DNA from: Streptomyces sp. NRRL WC-3618
GTDB lineage: Bacteria > Actinomycetota > Actinomycetes > Streptomycetales > Streptomycetaceae
DNA: 42,137 bases
Reading direction: 5' to 3'
NCBI RefSeq assembly: GCF_001280005.1
Contig: NZ_LGDW01000465.1
Coordinates: 1 to 42,137 of the forward strand
Numbering within the stretch: position 1 is the stretch's first letter; each line of letters opens with the position of its first letter. The position numbers and the translations under genes were made by a program. Below the pieces are notes generated by a model. That model was given only the letters and a program-made list of their open reading frames with translations, did no database searches and was not told the origin of the DNA. Positions 7,313-16,313 of this stretch are shown here, in pieces.

Positions 7313-10224
7313 CGGACCCCACCACGGCCCTGGAGCCGCTGGTCGCGCGGCTCGCCGAGACCGCTCCCGGCCTGCGGGTGGAGACCGGAGCGGGCTCCAC
7401 CGGCCTCTACGCCTACGACGCTTCCAACTACCGCGTTCCGCCGCGGGCCGTGGTGTTCCCCCGTGACGCCGACGACGTGGTCGCGGTGGTGCGCGCCTGT
7501 CGCGGGACGGGCGTTCCGGTCACCGCGCGCGGTGGCGGCACCAGCCTGTCCGGCAACGCGGTCGGTCCGGGCGTCGTCCTGGACTTCTCCCGGTACATGA
7601 ACCGGATCCTGGACATCGATCCGGTCACGCGCACCGCCCGCGTCGAGGCGGGAGTGATCCTCGACGCGCTGTGCGGCGCGACCGCCCCGCACGGGCTCAC
7701 CTTCGGACCCGACCCCTCCTCGCACAGCCGCTGCACCCTCGGCGGCATGATCGGCAACGACGCGTGCGGCAACCGGTCGGTGCGGCACGGGCGTACCAGC
7801 TCTCACATCGAGGCGCTGGAGATCGTGACGGCCGACGGCGTGCGGGCCGTCGCCGACCGCACCGGCCTGCGCGCGGCCGACCCGGACGACACGGACGCCG
7901 TACAGCGTGTCGCCCGCCTCGAAGCGGAGGTGCGCCGCCTCGTCAACGCCAACCTGGCGCCGATCCGCACCGAGCAGGGCCGTCTTCCGCGCCAGGTCTC
8001 CGGCTACCAACTGCACCACCTGCTGCCCGAGCACGGCTTCGACATGGCACGTGCCCTGGTGGGCACCGAGGGCTCCTGCGCGGTCGTCACCGCGGCGACG
8101 GTCCGCCTGGTGGCGACCGCACAGGCTTCCGCCCTGCTGACGCTCGGCTACGACGACGTGGTCGACGCGGCCGAGGACGTGCCGGAGATCCTGCGCTGGA
8201 ATCCCACCGCCGTGGAGGGCATGGACGAGGCGATCGTCGCCACCATGCGCGCCCGGCGCGGTCCCGACTCCGTGACCGGACTGCCCGACGGGCGGGCCTG
8301 GCTGTACGTCGAACTCGACGGCGACGACCAGGACGCGGTCGACGCCCGCGCCGTCGAACTGCTGGACGTGCTCAGGACCCGGGGTCGCACGACCGGCGGG
8401 CGCGTCGTGCGGAGCGCGGCCGAACGGCGTGCGCTGTGGCGGGTCCGTGAGGACGGTGCCGGGCTCGCCGCCCGCCTGGTGGACGGCGGGGAGTCATGGC
8501 CCGGCTGGGAGGACGCGGCGGTCGCGCCCGAGAACCTGGCCGCCTACCTGCGCGACTTCCGCAAGCTGCTGGTCGACCACGGACTGACCGGCGTGCTCTA
8601 CGGGCACTTCGGCGCGGGCTGCGTCCATGTGCGCATCGACTTCGACTTCGCCACCGCCGACGGACGCGGGTCCGCCCGCCGCTTCCTGAGCGAGGCGGCC
8701 GCCCTGGTCGTCGGCCACGGCGGCACCCTGTCGGGTGAACACGGCGACGGGCGGGCCCGCAGCGAGCTCCTGGAGGTCATGTACAGCCACGGGCTGATCC
8801 GCGCGTTCGCCGCCTTCAAGGAGATCTTCGACCCCGAGAACCTGCTCAACCCGGGCATCATCGTGGCACCGGCCCGGCTCGACGCCGATCTGGCCCTGCA
8901 CACGCCGGCCGACGTGCTGCTGCCCGTCGAGACCCTCTTCTCCTTCCCGCACGACGAGGACGGCTTCGCGGGCGCGATACGCCGCTGCGTCGGTGTCGGC
9001 CGCTGCCGCAGCGACGCGGGCGGTGTGATGTGTCCCAGCTACCGGGCCACGGGCGAGGAGAACGACTCCACGCGGGGCCGGTCCCGCCTGCTCCAGGAGA
9101 TGGTGCGCGGCGAGCTGGTGGAGGACGGCTGGCGCTCGACCGAAGTGCGCGACGCCCTCGACCTGTGCCTGTCCTGCAAGGCGTGTTCCAGCGACTGCCC
9201 GGTCGGCGTGGACATGGCCACGTACAAGGCGGAGTTCCTGCACCACCACTACAAGGGAAGGCTCCGGCCCCGCTCCCACTACTCCCTCGGCTGGCTGCCC
9301 CTGACTTCCGCCCTCGCCGGATACGTCGCCCGCCCGGTCAACGCGCTGCTGCGCGGACCCGTCGGCAAGCTGCTCGCCCGCCTCGGCGGGGTGACCACGA
9401 AGCGCCGGATCCCGGCCTTCGCCTCCCGGCGCGCGCTGCGCCGGGCCCTGCGTTCGGCGAGGACCGGTGAACCGGCGAAGGCCCTGCTCTTCGTCGACAG
9501 TTTCACCCGCGCCTTCCGCCCCGAGGTGGCGGGAGCGGCGAGCCGGGTACTCGCCGACGCCGGCCTCCCCTGCACGACCCAGGACGGCCTGTGCTGCGGC
9601 CTGACCTGGGTCAGCACCGGCCAACTGTCCGTCGCCCGCCGCGTGATGGCCCGTACCGTCGCCCGGCTGGACGGCGACGACCGGCCCATCGTCGTGGCCG
9701 AACCCAGCTGCGCCGCCGCCCTCAAGCGTGACGTGCCCGAACTGCTCGGCACCGACGCCGCCCAGCGCGTCGCGGCTCGCGTCCACACCCTGACCGGTGC
9801 CCTGAGCGACCTCGCCGCGCCCGGCTGGACGCCTCCCGAACTGCCGGAACACATAGTCCTGCAGACCCACTGTCACGAGTACGCCACCTTCAAGGGCCGC
9901 CACCCACGCGACCTGCTCAGCCGCCTCGGCGTGACGAAGGTCGACGAGGCCGAGGGCTGCTGCGGACTCGCCGGCAACTTCGGCTTCGAGGCACAGCACT
10001 ACGACACCTCGATGGCCGTCGCCGAACTGGCCCTGAAGCCACGCCTCGACGGCCTCGACCACGAGGCACCGGTAGTCGTCGTGGCGGACGGCTTCAGCTG
10101 CGCCACCCAGATCGACCACCTGGCCGGCGACCAGGGCATCCGCGCCCTGCACCTGGCCGAACTGCTCGACACCGCCGCCGACCGATCAGCATCTATGTCG
10201 GCCCCTCATAAACCAGCCCTATAA
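7309..10224 (+). CDS. FAD/Fe-S D-2-hydroxyacid dehydrogenase fusion (GlcD/YdiJ-type)
   Basis: A 971-residue oxidoreductase that likely oxidises a D-2-hydroxy acid (D-lactate, glycolate or D-2-hydroxyglutarate class) and passes electrons on through Fe-S clusters. The start overlaps the aminotransferase stop (ATGA). Order: PCMH-type FAD domain about 45-225 (RGGGTSLSGNAVG, GMIGNDACGNRS); FAD-oxidase C-terminal domain about 225-520 (GHFGAGCVHVRIDFDF, SGEHGDGRARSELL, FDPENLLNPGII); Fe-S part near 555-640 with CVGVGRC...CPSYR and CLSCKACSSDCPVG; two CCG repeats (CCGLTW, EGCCGLAGNFGFE) near 760-890. This joins in one chain what GlcD and GlcF do separately. The FAD side resembles D-2-hydroxyglutarate/D-lactate dehydrogenases. 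A link to the D-2-hydroxyacid dehydrogenase at 10763 is attractive but inferred. Confidence 0.9.
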   Translation: MTDPTTALEPLVARLAETAPGLRVETGAGSTGLYAYDASNYRVPPRAVVFPRDADDVVAVVRACRGTGVPVTARGGGTSLSGNAVGPGVVLDFSRYMNRILDIDPVTRTARVEAGVILDALCGATAPHGLTFGPDPSSHSRCTLGGMIGNDACGNRSVRHGRTSSHIEALEIVTADGVRAVADRTGLRAADPDDTDAVQRVARLEAEVRRLVNANLAPIRTEQGRLPRQVSGYQLHHLLPEHGFDMARALVGTEGSCAVVTAATVRLVATAQASALLTLGYDDVVDAAEDVPEILRWNPTAVEGMDEAIVATMRARRGPDSVTGLPDGRAWLYVELDGDDQDAVDARAVELLDVLRTRGRTTGGRVVRSAAERRALWRVREDGAGLAARLVDGGESWPGWEDAAVAPENLAAYLRDFRKLLVDHGLTGVLYGHFGAGCVHVRIDFDFATADGRGSARRFLSEAAALVVGHGGTLSGEHGDGRARSELLEVMYSHGLIRAFAAFKEIFDPENLLNPGIIVAPARLDADLALHTPADVLLPVETLFSFPHDEDGFAGAIRRCVGVGRCRSDAGGVMCPSYRATGEENDSTRGRSRLLQEMVRGELVEDGWRSTEVRDALDLCLSCKACSSDCPVGVDMATYKAEFLHHHYKGRLRPRSHYSLGWLPLTSALAGYVARPVNALLRGPVGKLLARLGGVTTKRRIPAFASRRALRRALRSARTGEPAKALLFVDSFTRAFRPEVAGAASRVLADAGLPCTTQDGLCCGLTWVSTGQLSVARRVMARTVARLDGDDRPIVVAEPSCAAALKRDVPELLGTDAAQRVAARVHTLTGALSDLAAPGWTPPELPEHIVLQTHCHEYATFKGRHPRDLLSRLGVTKVDEAEGCCGLAGNFGFEAQHYDTSMAVAELALKPRLDGLDHEAPVVVVADGFSCATQIDHLAGDQGIRALHLAELLDTAADRSASMSAPHKPAL

Positions 10225-10281
10225 GGCACATCGGGATTGTGTCTTGGACGCGCTGCCCGGTCCGCTGCTGCAATCGGCCGT

Positions 10282-10710
10282 ATGACGAACCAGGACCTCC
10301 CTGCCCAGACGCGGCCCGTCCCTGAAGCAGCAGTGCTGGAAGGGCTGCCTCCCGTCTGCGAGGTGAGGGCCGCGGAAGTGGCCGCCCGCGTATCCGGCGG
10401 CCCCGTCTCGTCGTCCTCGACGACGATCCGACCGGCACCCAGACGGTCGCCGACGTGCCCGTCCTGAGGTCCTGGACGGTGGACGACCTGCGCTGGGCCC
10501 TGCGCCAGGACAGCGCCGTCTTCTTCGCCCTCACCAACACCCGCAGCCTGTCCCCCGAGGACGCCGCCGGCCGCAACCGCGAGGTGGTCCGCGCGCGACC
10601 TCTACCACTGCCAGATCGTCGAGGGCGACCTCACCACGACCCTGCGCCGCGACCTGCCGACGGGCCGGGTCGGTCATCCGCAGATCGCGGGCGTGCACGA
10701 AAGGCGAGTG
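10282..10710 (+). pseudogene. Decayed OtnK (DUF1537 kinase) / OtnI (hydroxypyruvate isomerase) chimera
   Basis: Fragments of two sugar-acid genes. From ATG 10282, frame 1 gives an N-terminus like four-carbon acid sugar kinases to about 10395. After a frameshift, 10404-10596 in another frame reads RLVVLDDDPTGTQTV and then FFALTNTRSLSPEDAAGRN, signatures of the DUF1537/OtnK kinase N-domain. At 10597 the kinase breaks off, and the next frame reads DLYHCQIVEGDLTTTLRRDL and then QIAG to about 10708, typical of the C-terminal half of hydroxypyruvate/2-oxo-tetronate isomerases (Hyi/OtnI). The rest of both genes is missing. These families work together in four-carbon sugar-acid breakdown, so this is probably the scar of a deleted otn-type operon. 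The remainder of the gap (10225-10281) shows nothing but an AT-richer stretch. Confidence 0.75.
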
Positions 10711-10763
10711 GCGCGCGCCCCGGCCGGTAACACCTACCGGCCGGGGCGCGCGCCACTCGCCTT
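10701..10763. terminator. Bidirectional terminator, perfect 29-bp stem
   Basis: Arms 10701-10729 and 10735-10763 are exact inverted copies around a 5-nt loop (ACACC). The right arm ends at the stop codon of the minus-strand dehydrogenase gene. It would end the long minus-strand amine operon and block read-through from the plus side. Confidence 0.9.
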
Positions 10764-11746
10764 CAGACGGGGCGCGTCTCGTCGATCACGTATCCGCGCT
10801 GCTTGTCCACCACGTTGCGCAGCGGCCGGCCCTCGATGCGTCGGGTGAGGTTGTCGAGGAACACCTCGACGAGTGCCTCCCGCTCCCTGGTGGTCTCGCC
10901 CGCCGTGTGCGGGGAGATCATCACGCCGGGCATGTCCCACAGCGCCGATTCGGCGGGCAGCGGTTCCTGGGCGAACACGTCCAGGGCCGCGCCGGCGAGC
11001 CGGCCGGCGGCGAGGTGGTCGACCAGCGCCTCCTCGTCGACGAGTCCGCCCCGGCCTACGTTGATCAGCCGCGCCCCCGGCTTCATGGCGGCGAGCACGG
11101 GGGCGTCGACCATGCCCCGGGTGTCCTGGGTGAGGGGTGCGGCCAGGACGACGTAGTCCGCTTCCGCCAGGGCGGAGCGCAGGGTCGGCGCACCGTGGAC
11201 CGTGCCGAAGTCGGGGTCGTCCGTGCGGGCCTTGCGGCCCGCGCCGCACACCCGCATCCCGACGGCGCGCAGCAGCCGGGCGATGGCCCGGCCGATCGGC
11301 CCCGTCCCCCAGACCAGCACGGTGCGGCCGGTGATGCCGTCACTCGGGCGCGGACGCCACTCACGGCGCTGCTGGTGCTCCCAGGTGCCGGGGAAGTCCT
11401 TGGCCAGGGCGAGGATCAGGCCGAGGACGTACTCGGCGGTCGGCTGGTCGTAGACGCCCCGGGCGTTGGTCAGGACAACGCCCGGATCGTCCACCAGGGC
11501 GGGGAACAGGAAGGAGTCCACGCCCGCGGAAGACGCGTGCACCCAGCGCGGTGCCTTCCGCGGGTCGTCGGGCCAGGCCTCGCGGATGGCCGGGGTGGTG
11601 GTCACCCAGGCCAGGAGGGCGTCGGCGCCGGGGAGGAGGTAGGGGAGTTCCTCCTCCGTGGCGTAGACGGTGTTCGTGAGGCGTTCGATGACGCCGGTGG
11701 CCGGTGGCCGGTTGCCCCGGTAGAGGACCACGAGTCGGTCGGGCAT
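10763..11746 (-). CDS. D-isomer-specific 2-hydroxyacid dehydrogenase (NAD-dependent)
   Basis: A cytosolic enzyme that reduces a 2-keto acid to a D-2-hydroxy acid, or the reverse. The 327-residue length and domain pattern fit the family: catalytic halves around a central Rossmann domain with GTGPIG (147-152), and catalytic Arg232 (NVGRGGL), Glu261 (AQEP) and His280 (MISPHTAGE) all present. The ATG at 11746 lies one base after the aldehyde dehydrogenase stop, so it is the last gene of the minus-strand operon. It resembles GhrA/SerA-like enzymes of unknown substrate. With the FAD/Fe-S dehydrogenase at 7309 it could form a keto/hydroxy-acid pair; this is inference. Confidence 0.88.
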   Translation of the reverse strand: MPDRLVVLYRGNRPPATGVIERLTNTVYATEEELPYLLPGADALLAWVTTTPAIREAWPDDPRKAPRWVHASSAGVDSFLFPALVDDPGVVLTNARGVYDQPTAEYVLGLILALAKDFPGTWEHQQRREWRPRPSDGITGRTVLVWGTGPIGRAIARLLRAVGMRVCGAGRKARTDDPDFGTVHGAPTLRSALAEADYVVLAAPLTQDTRGMVDAPVLAAMKPGARLINVGRGGLVDEEALVDHLAAGRLAGAALDVFAQEPLPAESALWDMPGVMISPHTAGETTREREALVEVFLDNLTRRIEGRPLRNVVDKQRGYVIDETRPV

Positions 11747-11747
11747 G

Positions 11748-13199
11748 TCAGGCCCCGACGGGGACGGCGATGTACTTGTACTCGAGGAACTCGTCGATGC
11801 CGACGCGTCCGCCTTCGCGGCCCAGGCCGGACTGCTTGACGCCGCCGAAGGGGGCGGCCGGGTTGGAGACCAGGCCGGTGTTGAGGCCGATCATGCCGCT
11901 TTCGAGGCGTTCGGCGACGCGCAGGGCGCGGTCGAGGTTCTGGGTGAACAGGTAGGCGGCCAGGCCGAATTCGGTGTCGTTGGCGGCGGCGACGGCCTCG
12001 TCCTCGGTGTCGAAGGTACGGATCGCGGCGACCGGGCCGAAGATCTCCGTGTCGATGATCGCGGAGTCGGGGGCGATGCCCGTCAGGACGGTGGGCGGGT
12101 AGAAGCAGCCGGGGCCCTCGGGAAGTTCGCCGCCGGTGAGGACCTTGGCGCCGCGCTTGACGGCGTCCCGCACGAGGTCGTGGGCCTTGCTGCGGCCGGC
12201 GGCGTCGATGAGGGGTCCGACGTCGGTGCCGGGTTCGGTGCCGGGGCCGACCTTCAGGGCGGCCATGCGGGCGGTGAGGCGGGTGGCGAACTCGTCGGCG
12301 ACGGAGGTGTGGACGTAGATGCGGTTGGCGGCGCAGCAGGACTCGCCCATGTTGCGCATCTTGGCGACCATGGTGCCTTCGACGGCCACATCGAGGTCGG
12401 CGTCGTCGAAGACGACGAGGGGGGCGTTGCCGCCGAGTTCCATGGAGGCGCGGATGACCGTGTCGGCGCACTGGGCCAGCAGGATCCGGCCGACCTGGGT
12501 GGAGCCGGTGAAGGAGAGCTTGCGGATCTTCCCGCCGCGCAGGAGAGGTTCGACGACGGCGGCCGCGTCGGTGGTGGTGACGATGTTCAGCACACCGGCC
12601 GGCAGCCCCGCTTCGGTGAGGATGCCGGCCAGAGCGAGGCTGGCCAGGGGGGTCTGGGGGGCGGGTTTGAGAACGATGGTGCAGCCGGCGGCGAGGGCGG
12701 GGCCGATCTTGCGGGTGCCCATCGCCAGGGGGAAGTTCCAGGGGGTGATGAGCAGGCAGGGGCCGACGGGTTGACGGGTGACCAGCAGGCGGTTTTTGCC
12801 GTCGGGGGCGGTGGTCATGCCGCCGTCGATACGGACGGCTTCCTCGGAGAACCAGCGGAAGAACTCCGCCGCGTAGGCGACTTCGGCACGCGCCTCGGCC
12901 AGGGGCTTGCCCATCTCCAGGGTCATCAGCAGCGCGAGGTCCTCGGTGCGCGCGATGATGATGTCGTAGGCGCGGCGCAGGATCTCGCTGCGCACCCGGG
13001 GCGCGGTGGCGGCCCAGGAAGCCTGCGCGGCGACCGCGGCCTCGACGGCACGCCGGCCGTCGGCGGGTGAGGCGTCGGCGACCTGGCACAGTTCCTCGCC
13101 GGTGGCCGGGTTGTCGACGGGCAGGGTCCGGCCGGACTGGGCGTCCTGCCAGGTGCCGCCGATGAACAGCTGCTTGGGAACATCACGGACGACAGTCAT
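11748..13199 (-). CDS. gabD: Aldehyde dehydrogenase, succinate-semialdehyde/aminobutyraldehyde type
   Basis: NAD(P)-dependent oxidation of an aldehyde to an acid: probably succinic semialdehyde, or the aminoaldehyde made by the neighbouring oxidase. The 483 residues start at ATG 13199, preceded by AAGGAG. Motifs: PWNFP (153-157), FTGSTQVGR (230-238), general base Glu254 in MELGGNAP, catalytic Cys288 in GESCCAANR, and EIFGPVAAI. A second Cys (289) follows the nucleophile. It sits 42 bp behind the FAD oxidoreductase gene and 1 bp before the 2-hydroxyacid dehydrogenase gene, so it is co-transcribed with both. The family resembles GabD/PuuC; which aldehyde it prefers cannot be told from sequence. 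Confidence 0.9.
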   Translation of the reverse strand: MTVVRDVPKQLFIGGTWQDAQSGRTLPVDNPATGEELCQVADASPADGRRAVEAAVAAQASWAATAPRVRSEILRRAYDIIIARTEDLALLMTLEMGKPLAEARAEVAYAAEFFRWFSEEAVRIDGGMTTAPDGKNRLLVTRQPVGPCLLITPWNFPLAMGTRKIGPALAAGCTIVLKPAPQTPLASLALAGILTEAGLPAGVLNIVTTTDAAAVVEPLLRGGKIRKLSFTGSTQVGRILLAQCADTVIRASMELGGNAPLVVFDDADLDVAVEGTMVAKMRNMGESCCAANRIYVHTSVADEFATRLTARMAALKVGPGTEPGTDVGPLIDAAGRSKAHDLVRDAVKRGAKVLTGGELPEGPGCFYPPTVLTGIAPDSAIIDTEIFGPVAAIRTFDTEDEAVAAANDTEFGLAAYLFTQNLDRALRVAERLESGMIGLNTGLVSNPAAPFGGVKQSGLGREGGRVGIDEFLEYKYIAVPVGA

Positions 13200-13241
13200 C
13201 GTAAGTATCTCCTTGGACGTGTGGTGAGGGCTGCCGACCGG

Positions 13242-14522
13242 TCAGCGGATGCGGTCCAGCGTCTTGTAGTAGGCGCCCGCGAAGGGCAGGAACCAGGCGG
13301 TGCCGTTGTAGAGGGGGATCCGGGGCGGGGCCAGATCGCGCATGGGGTTGACCTCGGGGTGGCCGTCCAGCACCTCGGCCATGACCTGCCCCATGTGCGT
13401 GGCCATCTGCACGCCGTGGCCGGCGTACCCCATGGAGTAGTGGACGCCGTCCTCGGTCTGCCCGGCGTGCACGACGCGGTCCATCGCGAAACCGACGGAG
13501 CCGCCCCACACGTACTCGATCCTGGTCCGGGCGAGCTGGGGGAAGATCTCGCACATGTCACGGAACAGGACGGCTGCGCTCTTCTTGTCCGAGGTGGGGT
13601 CGGACGGTGCGAAGCGGGCGCGGCCGCCGAACAGCAGCCGGTTGTCCGGGGTGAGCCGGAAGTAGTGGCAGACCTTGTTGGAGTCCACGATGAGGCGGGC
13701 CTTGGGGATGATGTCCCGGGCGAGTTCCTCGCCGAGCGGCTCGGTGACGATGATGAAGCTGCCCACGCAGACCTGTTGGCGGCGCAGCCACGGGAAGTTC
13801 TTGTCGGTGTAGGCGTCGGTGGCCATCATGACCTGCCCGGCACGGATGACACCGCGCTCGGTGCTGACCTCGAACCGGCCGGCGGCGGTACGCCGCACGC
13901 CGATGGCCGCGTTGCGCTCGTGGATCTCGACACCGGTGCGCTCGCACGCCTCGGCCATGCCGCGCACGAAGCGGCCGACGTGCAGTGCGGCGCTGAACGG
14001 GTCGAGCAGGCCGCCGTGGTAGGCGTCGGAGCCGATCTCCGAACGCAGCTCGGACCTGCCGACCAGAGTGGTCTCGTGTCCGAAGTACTTGGCCAGGTCG
14101 CGCTGTTGGGCCTTCTTGCCTTCGAAGTGGGCGGGGCGGGATGCGACGACCAGGCGCCCGACGCGACGGAACTGGCAGTCGATGGACTCCTCGTTCACGA
14201 GCCGCTCGACGGTGTCCACGGCCTTGCCGTAGGAGTTGTAGATCTCGCGGGCCCGTTCGAGTCCGTAGCGGCGGACGGCCTGGCGTACGCCGATGGTGAA
14301 GCCCAGGTTGGCCATGCCTCCGTTGCGCGCGGAGGCACCGGAGCCGATCTGGCCCTTCTCGACAAGGGTGACGCGGGCGCCCTTGCGGGCGGAGTGGAGG
14401 GCGGTGGACAGGCCCGTCAGGCCGGCGCCGACGACCACCAGGTCGGTGTCCTCGGTCAGCGGCTTGCCGGACCGGTCGGGAAACACCCCAGCGGTTTCGA
14501 TCCAGTAGGGAATCGTCTTCAT
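13242..14522 (-). CDS. FAD-dependent amine oxidoreductase (DAO family, PuuB-like)
   Basis: Oxidative deamination of an amine, probably gamma-glutamylputrescine or a similar polyamine derivative, to an aldehyde. The 426-residue product has an N-terminal Rossmann FAD site (VVVGAGLTGLSTALHSARKG), GASARNGGMANLGF, and a C-terminal YVWGGSVGFAMDRV...GYAGHGVQMA stretch, all typical of the PuuB/DAO group. The start ATG at 14522 follows AAAGGA. It lies directly between the Pot permease genes and the aldehyde dehydrogenase, matching import, then oxidation, then aldehyde oxidation. The same order (Pot transporter beside a DAO oxidase and aldehyde dehydrogenase) occurs, as I recall, in the SCO5666-5671 region of S. 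coelicolor. Confidence 0.87.
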   Translation of the reverse strand: MKTIPYWIETAGVFPDRSGKPLTEDTDLVVVGAGLTGLSTALHSARKGARVTLVEKGQIGSGASARNGGMANLGFTIGVRQAVRRYGLERAREIYNSYGKAVDTVERLVNEESIDCQFRRVGRLVVASRPAHFEGKKAQQRDLAKYFGHETTLVGRSELRSEIGSDAYHGGLLDPFSAALHVGRFVRGMAEACERTGVEIHERNAAIGVRRTAAGRFEVSTERGVIRAGQVMMATDAYTDKNFPWLRRQQVCVGSFIIVTEPLGEELARDIIPKARLIVDSNKVCHYFRLTPDNRLLFGGRARFAPSDPTSDKKSAAVLFRDMCEIFPQLARTRIEYVWGGSVGFAMDRVVHAGQTEDGVHYSMGYAGHGVQMATHMGQVMAEVLDGHPEVNPMRDLAPPRIPLYNGTAWFLPFAGAYYKTLDRIR

Positions 14523-14568
14523 CTCAGGGGTCCTTTGCGGGAAGTTTCGAAGTGGGGCGCGGCCGGGC

Positions 14569-15411
14569 TCAGGTGAGGGGTTCCGTCGGCAGGAGGCCGC
14601 CTTGCTGGTTGCGGTGGCCGCCGAGTCTGCGGACGAGGGCGACCAGGGCGAGGGCGAGGACGGCCAGGGCGATGAGGACGGCGCTGACCGCGGTGACGGT
14701 GGGGTCGACGTCGAACTGGAGAGCGTTGAAGACGAGGACCGGCAGGGTTCGGGTGTCGGGTGTCGACATGAACTGGGCGATGAAGAACTCGTCGAAGCTG
14801 GTGATGAAGGCGAACACGGCGGCGGCGATCAGGCCGGGGGTGGCCAGGGGGAAGGTGATGCGCCGGGCGATGGTCATCCGGCCGGCGCCCATGCTGGCCG
14901 CCGCGTCCTCCAGCCGCTCGTCGATGCCCCTCAGGGTGGAGATCATGATGAGGATGGCGATGGGTGCGGCGAGCACGGTGTGGCCGAGGGCGATGGCCAG
15001 CGGGCTGCCGAGCATGCCGGCCGGTTCGAAGAACAGGAACAGGCCGAGCGCGATGACCACCTGCGGGATGAGCAGGGGAGCCAGGACCAGCCCGTAGACC
15101 GCCGTGTGCAGGGGCAGTCGGCCACGGGCCAGGGCGGTGGCGGCGGTGGCTCCCAGGATGAGGGAGAACACCGTGGTGAGGGCGGCGATGAGGCTGGACA
15201 GGGCGATGGAGGTGGCCCAGTTGCCGCCGGGCGCGGCCATCTGCTCGTACCAGTGGGTGCTGTACTCCTTGGGCGGGAAGGTGCCGATGCCGTCGGCGCC
15301 GAAGGAGGTGACCAGGATGATGACGATGGGCATCGCCAGGAACAGCAGGATCGCGATGGCGCTCAGAGCGCGGCCGATGTGTCCGGCCCGGGTGGGCGGC
15401 AGTTCCATCAT
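14569..15411 (-). CDS. potC: Polyamine ABC transporter permease PotC-like
   Basis: Inner-membrane permease of the spermidine/putrescine-type importer. The start ATG at 15411 overlaps the preceding stop (ATGA) and has GAAGGAG about 6 nt upstream; longer frames are Arg-rich and false. The 280 residues form about six membrane segments, with an EAA loop reading EDAAASMGAGRMTIARRITFPLATPG, where the ATPase docks. It is the second permease of the set and fits the 260-290 length of PotC. Confidence 0.9.
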   Translation of the reverse strand: MMELPPTRAGHIGRALSAIAILLFLAMPIVIILVTSFGADGIGTFPPKEYSTHWYEQMAAPGGNWATSIALSSLIAALTTVFSLILGATAATALARGRLPLHTAVYGLVLAPLLIPQVVIALGLFLFFEPAGMLGSPLAIALGHTVLAAPIAILIMISTLRGIDERLEDAAASMGAGRMTIARRITFPLATPGLIAAAVFAFITSFDEFFIAQFMSTPDTRTLPVLVFNALQFDVDPTVTAVSAVLIALAVLALALVALVRRLGGHRNQQGGLLPTEPLT

Positions 15412-16310
15412 GAGCTGCTCCTTCGTGCGTGGGCCTTCTTGCGGCGGAGCTTGGCCAGGCCGAGCACGCCGAGGCCGGCGAAGGTGAGCAGGAGCAGGAT
15501 GACGCCGAAGGCGGCGGCCGAGTTCCATTGGTCCTGCTTCATCACCTGCTGGTCGATGAGCGCGGCGACGACGGTCTGCTGGTTGCCACCCATCAGGGCG
15601 GGGGTGATGTAGTAGCCCAGGCAGAGGATGAAACTGAGGAGCCCCGCGGTGCCGATCCCGGGCGCGACCAGCGGCAGGTAGATCCTGCGGAAGATGGTCA
15701 GCCGGCTCGCGCCGAAGCCTGCCGCCGCGGCCAGGAGCCGGCCGTCGACGCCCCGCATCACGCCCTGCAGCACGAGGACGGTGTAGGGGAGCATCACCGA
15801 GGTGGTGCCGATGACGACACCGGTCTCGTTGTAGAGCAGGGAGTAGGGGGCGCCGGGGGCGTGTACGGAGGTGGCCAGGGTGTTGATGAGGCCGTGTTCA
15901 CCGAGCATGATGATCCAGCCGTAGGTGCGGACCAGGGCGCTGATGAAGTGCGGTACGACCACGATGAGCATGGCCAGTGCGGCGAAGACGGGCCGCATCC
16001 GGGCGATGGCGTGTGCCAGGACGAAACCGACCAGCAGGCTCAGGGCCGCGGTCTCGGCGGAGATCCGCAGGGTGGACAGCAGCACGGTGAGATTCACGCC
16101 GCTGACGGCGTCGGCGTACCAGTGCAGGGTGAATCCGCCGCTGTCGCCCTTGAGGCTGAGGGAGAGCACTCCGATGATCGGGTACACGAACAGCACCAGC
16201 AGGAACACCGTGACGGGGACGGCGTTGACCAGGGCGATCCGGGAGCGGTGCCCGGGCATCGCGGACGTTTTCCCACGCGCCTTGGCGGGTGCGAGAGCGG
16301 TGCCGGCCAC
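15408..16310 (-). CDS. potB: Polyamine ABC transporter permease PotB-like
   Basis: First permease of the importer, 300 residues, GTG start at 16310 with a G-rich ribosome site inside the end of the ATPase gene (3-bp gap). It has about six membrane helices: one early (VNAVPVTVFLLVLFVYPIIGVLSLS), a periplasmic loop, then the rest. The EAA loop is AAAAGFGASRLTIFRRIYLPLVAPG. An internal ATG at residue 18 is an alternative start. It heterodimerises with the PotC-like protein. Confidence 0.9.
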   Translation of the reverse strand: MAGTALAPAKARGKTSAMPGHRSRIALVNAVPVTVFLLVLFVYPIIGVLSLSLKGDSGGFTLHWYADAVSGVNLTVLLSTLRISAETAALSLLVGFVLAHAIARMRPVFAALAMLIVVVPHFISALVRTYGWIIMLGEHGLINTLATSVHAPGAPYSLLYNETGVVIGTTSVMLPYTVLVLQGVMRGVDGRLLAAAAGFGASRLTIFRRIYLPLVAPGIGTAGLLSFILCLGYYITPALMGGNQQTVVAALIDQQVMKQDQWNSAAAFGVILLLLTFAGLGVLGLAKLRRKKAHARRSSS

Positions 16311-16313
16311 GGC

